DNA of 7,844 bases from JBFJWU01 sp041623475 [NCBI: bacterium] (GTDB lineage: Bacteria; J088), in the NCBI GenBank assembly GCA_041623475.1, contig JBFJWU010000147.1, positions 1-7,844 of the forward strand. Reading direction: 5' to 3'. Below are positions 5,332 through 7,844 of the stretch, one piece after another. Position 1 is the first letter of the stretch. Each line of letters starts with the position of its first letter. Both the position numbers and the translations under genes were made by a program. Under the pieces are notes generated by a model. It was not told the DNA's origin. It saw only the letters and a program-made list of their open reading frames with translations, and made no database searches.

Positions 5332-6420
5332 GTGGCCAAGATTGACCAGTTTTTCAAGCATATGGTGGAAAAAGGCGCCAGCGATATGCACTTCAGCTGC
5401 GGTTCAAAACCGCTGCTGCGCAAAGGCGGAGAACTGGAACCGATCAATTTTGACGTCCTGAATCACAAGCTGGGCACCGAATTGCTGATGGAAATCATGA
5501 CCGAAGCCCAGCGCGAAGAATTCAAGAAAACGAAAGACATTGACTTCGCGTATGCGCCCAAGACCGTGGATGCCAGGTTCCGGGCCAACATATTTATCGG
5601 CCGTCTGGGCATTGGCGCCGTCTTTCGCCAGATCCCGTCAGAAGTCCTGACCGCTGAACAACTGGGACTGCCGCCGGCGGTCCTGAAATTCGGCAAGCTC
5701 AGTCGCGGAATGGTCCTGGTTACCGGTGCAACCGGGTCCGGCAAGTCGACGACGCTGGCTGCGATCATTGACTACATCAACAAAACCCGCAAAGACCACA
5801 TCCTGACCCTTGAGGATCCGATCGAATTTGTTCACAAGAACCAGATGTGCCTGGTCAACCAACGGGAAGTCGGCAACCATACCGAGTCATTTTCCCGGGC
5901 CCTGCGTGCAGCCCTGCGCCAGGACCCGGATATCATCCTGGTTGGCGAGATGCGGGACCTGGAAACGATTGAACTGGCAATCACAGCCGCAGAAACCGGC
6001 CACCTGGTATTCGGCACGCTGCACACGTCATCCGCTCCCAAGACCGTAGACCGTATCATCAACGTTTTCCCAACCGACCAGCAGGAACAGATCCGGACCA
6101 TGCTGGGCGAGTCCCTCAAGGGCGTCATCGCGCAGAACCTGTGCAAGAAGCTTGAAGGCGGCCGGGTCGCGGCCCTTGAAATCCTGGTGATCAATCGTGC
6201 AGTCGCAAACCTGATCCGCGAAGGCAAACTGTACCAGATACCGTCGATCATGCAGACAGCCAAACGAGAAGGCATGCAGACCATGGAACAGGCCCTGATG
6301 GATCTGGTCCAGGCCAAAGTGATCAGCGGCGAAGAGGCCTACATTAAGGCAAATGACAAAGACCAGTTTGCCAAGTTCGTCAAGGCTGACCCTGAAACCG
6401 GGGAAATGCCAGGCAGCTAG
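5332..6420 (+). CDS. pilT: Type IV pilus retraction ATPase PilT
   Basis: The 362-residue protein is a full PilT-family hexameric motor, the cytoplasmic ATPase that depolymerises pilin and drives twitching motility and DNA uptake. Seen in order: an N-terminal PAS-like domain with SDMHF (17-21); Walker A GATGSGKST (132-140, K138); Asp box EDPIEF (161-166); Walker B IILVGEMRD (201-209, E206); His box GTLHTSSA (228-235, H231); and GMQT (314-317). The PilT C-terminal retraction motif AIRNLIRE appears as AVANLIRE (290-297), with two substitutions. Usual PilT is about 345 residues; this one has a slightly longer charged tail. It lacks the MshEN domain and tetracysteine zinc site of PilB. GTG 5332 is chosen because AAGGA (5317-5321) is 10 bases upstream. 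TTG 5326 is also in frame and would overlap the upstream stop as TTGA; either way the genes are translationally coupled. PilU is the main alternative, but the sequence is closer to PilT. No pilU follows; argB does. Confidence 0.92.
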   Translation: MAKIDQFFKHMVEKGASDMHFSCGSKPLLRKGGELEPINFDVLNHKLGTELLMEIMTEAQREEFKKTKDIDFAYAPKTVDARFRANIFIGRLGIGAVFRQIPSEVLTAEQLGLPPAVLKFGKLSRGMVLVTGATGSGKSTTLAAIIDYINKTRKDHILTLEDPIEFVHKNQMCLVNQREVGNHTESFSRALRAALRQDPDIILVGEMRDLETIELAITAAETGHLVFGTLHTSSAPKTVDRIINVFPTDQQEQIRTMLGESLKGVIAQNLCKKLEGGRVAALEILVINRAVANLIREGKLYQIPSIMQTAKREGMQTMEQALMDLVQAKVISGEEAYIKANDKDQFAKFVKADPETGEMPGS

Positions 6421-6431
6421 CTGGATCAGGC

Positions 6432-6490
6432 GGTCGAAACGACCACTGGCCACCGGGGATAACGTCGGTTATCCTGTTGCCCTGAAAGGG
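6432..6490 (+). promoter_or_regulatory. Three consecutive small hairpins in the pilT-argB spacer
   Basis: Within 59 bases there are three perfect stems: GGTCG-AAA-CGACC (6432-6444), GGATAAC-GTCG-GTTATCC (6457-6474) and CCCT-GAA-AGGG (6480-6490). The last is followed by TTTT (6491-6494), but its stem is only four pairs. Its right arm overlaps AAGGG (6486-6490), the probable argB ribosome site 8 bases before GTG 6499, so the hairpin may lower argB translation. A weak terminator or an mRNA processing site is equally possible. Confidence 0.45.
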
Positions 6491-6498
6491 TTTTCGCC

Positions 6499-7407
6499 GT
6501 GGAACATGCAAAACGACGGGCCGCTATTCTTCACGAAGCGCTGCCCTATATCCAGAAATTTTCCGGCAAGACCGTACTGATCAAGTACGGCGGTCACGCC
6601 ATGGTCGACCCGGACCTGCAGCAGAGCTTTGCCCGGGATGTCGTCCTGCTCAAGCAGATTGGCGTCAATCCCGTCGTCGTCCATGGCGGTGGTCCCCAGA
6701 TCGGTGAATTCCTGCAAAAACTTGATATCCCGTCGCGATTTGTTGGCGGCCAGCGGATTACCGATGACGAGACCATGAGCGTCGTCGAAATGGTCCTGGT
6801 CGGCAAGGTCAACAAGGAAATTGTCAACATGATCCAGACCGCCGGCGGCAAGGCAGTTGGACTGTCCGGCAAGGACGGCGGCCTGGTCGTCGCCACGCGG
6901 ATGAAACTGGAACAGGAATCACCTGACGATGCCCCGCCCGAAATCATTGACATTGGCAAAGTCGGACAGATTACTAAAATCAACCCCGAAGTCATCGAAT
7001 CCGTTGAATCGTCCGGATTTATCGCCGTCATTGCGCCGGTCGGCCGCTCCCGTGACGGCGAGACGCTGAACATCAATGCCGACACCGTCGCTGGTGAACT
7101 GGCGGCCGCATTAGGGGCTGAAAAACTGATTCTGCTGACAGATGTCCCAGGTGTAAAGTCCAGCGACGGCTGGGTTCAGTCCCTTGGGGTTGACGCGATC
7201 GCGAAACTGGCCGAGGCCGGCGATGTCACCGGCGGTATGATTCCCAAGCTGGACTGTGCTGCCAACGCAGTCAAAGGGGGCGTTCCGGAAGTCCACATCC
7301 TGGACGGTCGGGTCCCGAATGTTGTCCTGCTGGAACTGTTCACCGACGAAGGCGTCGGTACGATGATTACCCGCGGTAACGACCTGAAAGTTCGCGCCGA
7401 CGCCTAG
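6499..7407 (+). CDS. argB: Acetylglutamate kinase
   Basis: The 302-residue enzyme phosphorylates N-acetyl-L-glutamate with ATP, the second step of arginine biosynthesis, in the cytoplasm. Amino acid kinase motifs are all present: KTVLIKYGG (24-32) with catalytic K29; [10 protein letters not shown] (61-70), which binds the acetylglutamate/phosphate; GLSGKDGG (121-128); the NINAD loop (191-195); LLTDVPGV (212-219) for ATP; and [10 protein letters not shown] (245-254) with the second catalytic lysine K250. It closely follows the Pseudomonas enzyme in length and sequence. The mobile N-terminal helix before FSGKT (EALPYIQKF, 13-21) is the hallmark of arginine-inhibited hexameric forms, so feedback inhibition is likely. 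The start is GTG 6499, 8 bases after AAGGG; no upstream extension is supported. The C-terminus (about 292-302) has a short charged tail. No other arg gene is in the window. Its TAG overlaps the stop of the convergent ABC gene. Confidence 0.97.
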   Translation: MEHAKRRAAILHEALPYIQKFSGKTVLIKYGGHAMVDPDLQQSFARDVVLLKQIGVNPVVVHGGGPQIGEFLQKLDIPSRFVGGQRITDDETMSVVEMVLVGKVNKEIVNMIQTAGGKAVGLSGKDGGLVVATRMKLEQESPDDAPPEIIDIGKVGQITKINPEVIESVESSGFIAVIAPVGRSRDGETLNINADTVAGELAAALGAEKLILLTDVPGVKSSDGWVQSLGVDAIAKLAEAGDVTGGMIPKLDCAANAVKGGVPEVHILDGRVPNVVLLELFTDEGVGTMITRGNDLKVRADA

Positions 7408-7844
7408 CCTGTTCCAGCGCCCTCAACTAACGGATGAAAACAGGCGACAGAATGGTCACGACCATCCAGGTCAGGCATCTGGGCAGAACATTGGTCGCTT
7501 GCCCGCGCACACCGCAGACGGAACGCACAGCCACTGGGCGGGTTGGATGGCGACGGCGGTTCGCCTTTTAGCAGGATCCGTTCCCGCTCTTTGCCGGGTT
7601 CAGGTCGTGGCACTGCATCCAGCAATGCCCGGGTGTACGGGTGCCTGGGATTGGCAAAGATGTCGGCGGGCGTTCCCGATTCAACAATGCGGCCCAGATA
7701 CATCACCAGGACCCTGTCCGAGATCCGCTCGACAACCCTCAAGTCGTGGCTGATAAACAACATGCTGTGACCGTGCTGCTCTTTCAAATCCATCAGCAAA
7801 TTGAGGATCTGCGCCTGTACGCTGACATCCAGGGCAGAAACCGC
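7404..7844 (-). CDS. dppF: Dipeptide/oligopeptide ABC transporter ATP-binding protein, C-terminal part (5' end outside window)
   Basis: The visible 146 residues are the C-terminal part of a DppF/OppF-type nucleotide-binding subunit, the inner-membrane peripheral ATPase that powers peptide uptake. The fragment opens with [15 protein letters not shown], the end of Walker B and the D-loop. It continues with the switch histidine in [11 protein letters not shown], then [11 protein letters not shown] and [11 protein letters not shown], and the oligopeptide C-terminal domain with [15 protein letters not shown] and four cysteines (in CAFRLRC, QCS and VACF). Related transporters can hold an iron-sulfur cluster at such cysteines; whether this one does is not visible. 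[15 protein letters not shown] and VACF favour DppF over DppD. The Walker A and signature motifs lie beyond the right edge. The gene converges on argB and the two stop codons overlap in CTAG (7404-7407). Confidence 0.9.
   Translation of the reverse strand, partial: AVSALDVSVQAQILNLLMDLKEQHGHSMLFISHDLRVVERISDRVLVMYLGRIVESGTPADIFANPRHPYTRALLDAVPRPEPGKERERILLKGEPPSPSNPPSGCAFRLRCARASDQCSAQMPDLDGRDHSVACFHPLVEGAGTG

Noticed and set aside
7407-7445. Inverted repeat GCCTGTT / AACAGGC just after argB
   Set aside because: The arms pair perfectly over 7 bases but enclose 25 bases, lie inside the convergent ABC gene, and are not followed by a T run, so a terminator call would be unsafe.

Overview
This 7.8 kb window looks like chromosomal DNA of a moderately GC-rich proteobacterium, most likely a gammaproteobacterium. 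The acetylglutamate kinase closely follows the Pseudomonas-type sequence, the C-terminal part of the dipeptide ABC ATPase follows E. coli DppF, and a type IV pilus retraction ATPase is present. The finer taxonomy cannot be read from the sequence. I see no insertion sequence, phage gene, tRNA, rRNA or CRISPR array.

Layout. Positions 1-1784 (minus) hold the N-terminal 594 codons of a large membrane-anchored or secreted FG-GAP beta-propeller protein that runs off the left edge. Positions 1785-2231 are a noncoding divergent promoter region with small palindromes and a direct repeat. Positions 2232-2939 (plus) encode a SMUG1-type uracil-DNA glycosylase. It converges on a cytoplasmic FrnE-like DsbA-fold oxidoreductase at 2955-3599 (minus). 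Positions 3600-3712 form a second divergent promoter region with a near-perfect inverted repeat and a structured translation start. Then follow a GspE/PilB-derived protein (3713-5329) and PilT (5332-6420), which almost abut on the plus strand. A 78-base spacer with three consecutive small hairpins leads to argB (6499-7407). argB ends in a tail-to-tail, shared-stop overlap with the 3' end of a dppF/oppF-type ABC ATPase gene (7404-7844, minus) that runs off the right edge.

The most interesting locus is 3660-6420. The protein upstream of PilT keeps the whole architecture of a pilus assembly/secretion ATPase: an MshEN-type N domain, the N2/ATPase fold and the tetracysteine zinc site. However, the Walker A, Walker B glutamate and His-box residues have all been replaced. 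Its N domain keeps the exact 24 + 5 + 24 residue spacing of the MshEN cyclic-di-GMP receptor. I infer a pseudo-ATPase, possibly c-di-GMP-sensing, made together with the intact PilT retraction motor 2 bases downstream. Such a protein could gate or scaffold pilus retraction.

The other genes are recognisable housekeeping or accessory functions: base-excision repair, thiol chemistry, arginine biosynthesis and peptide uptake.
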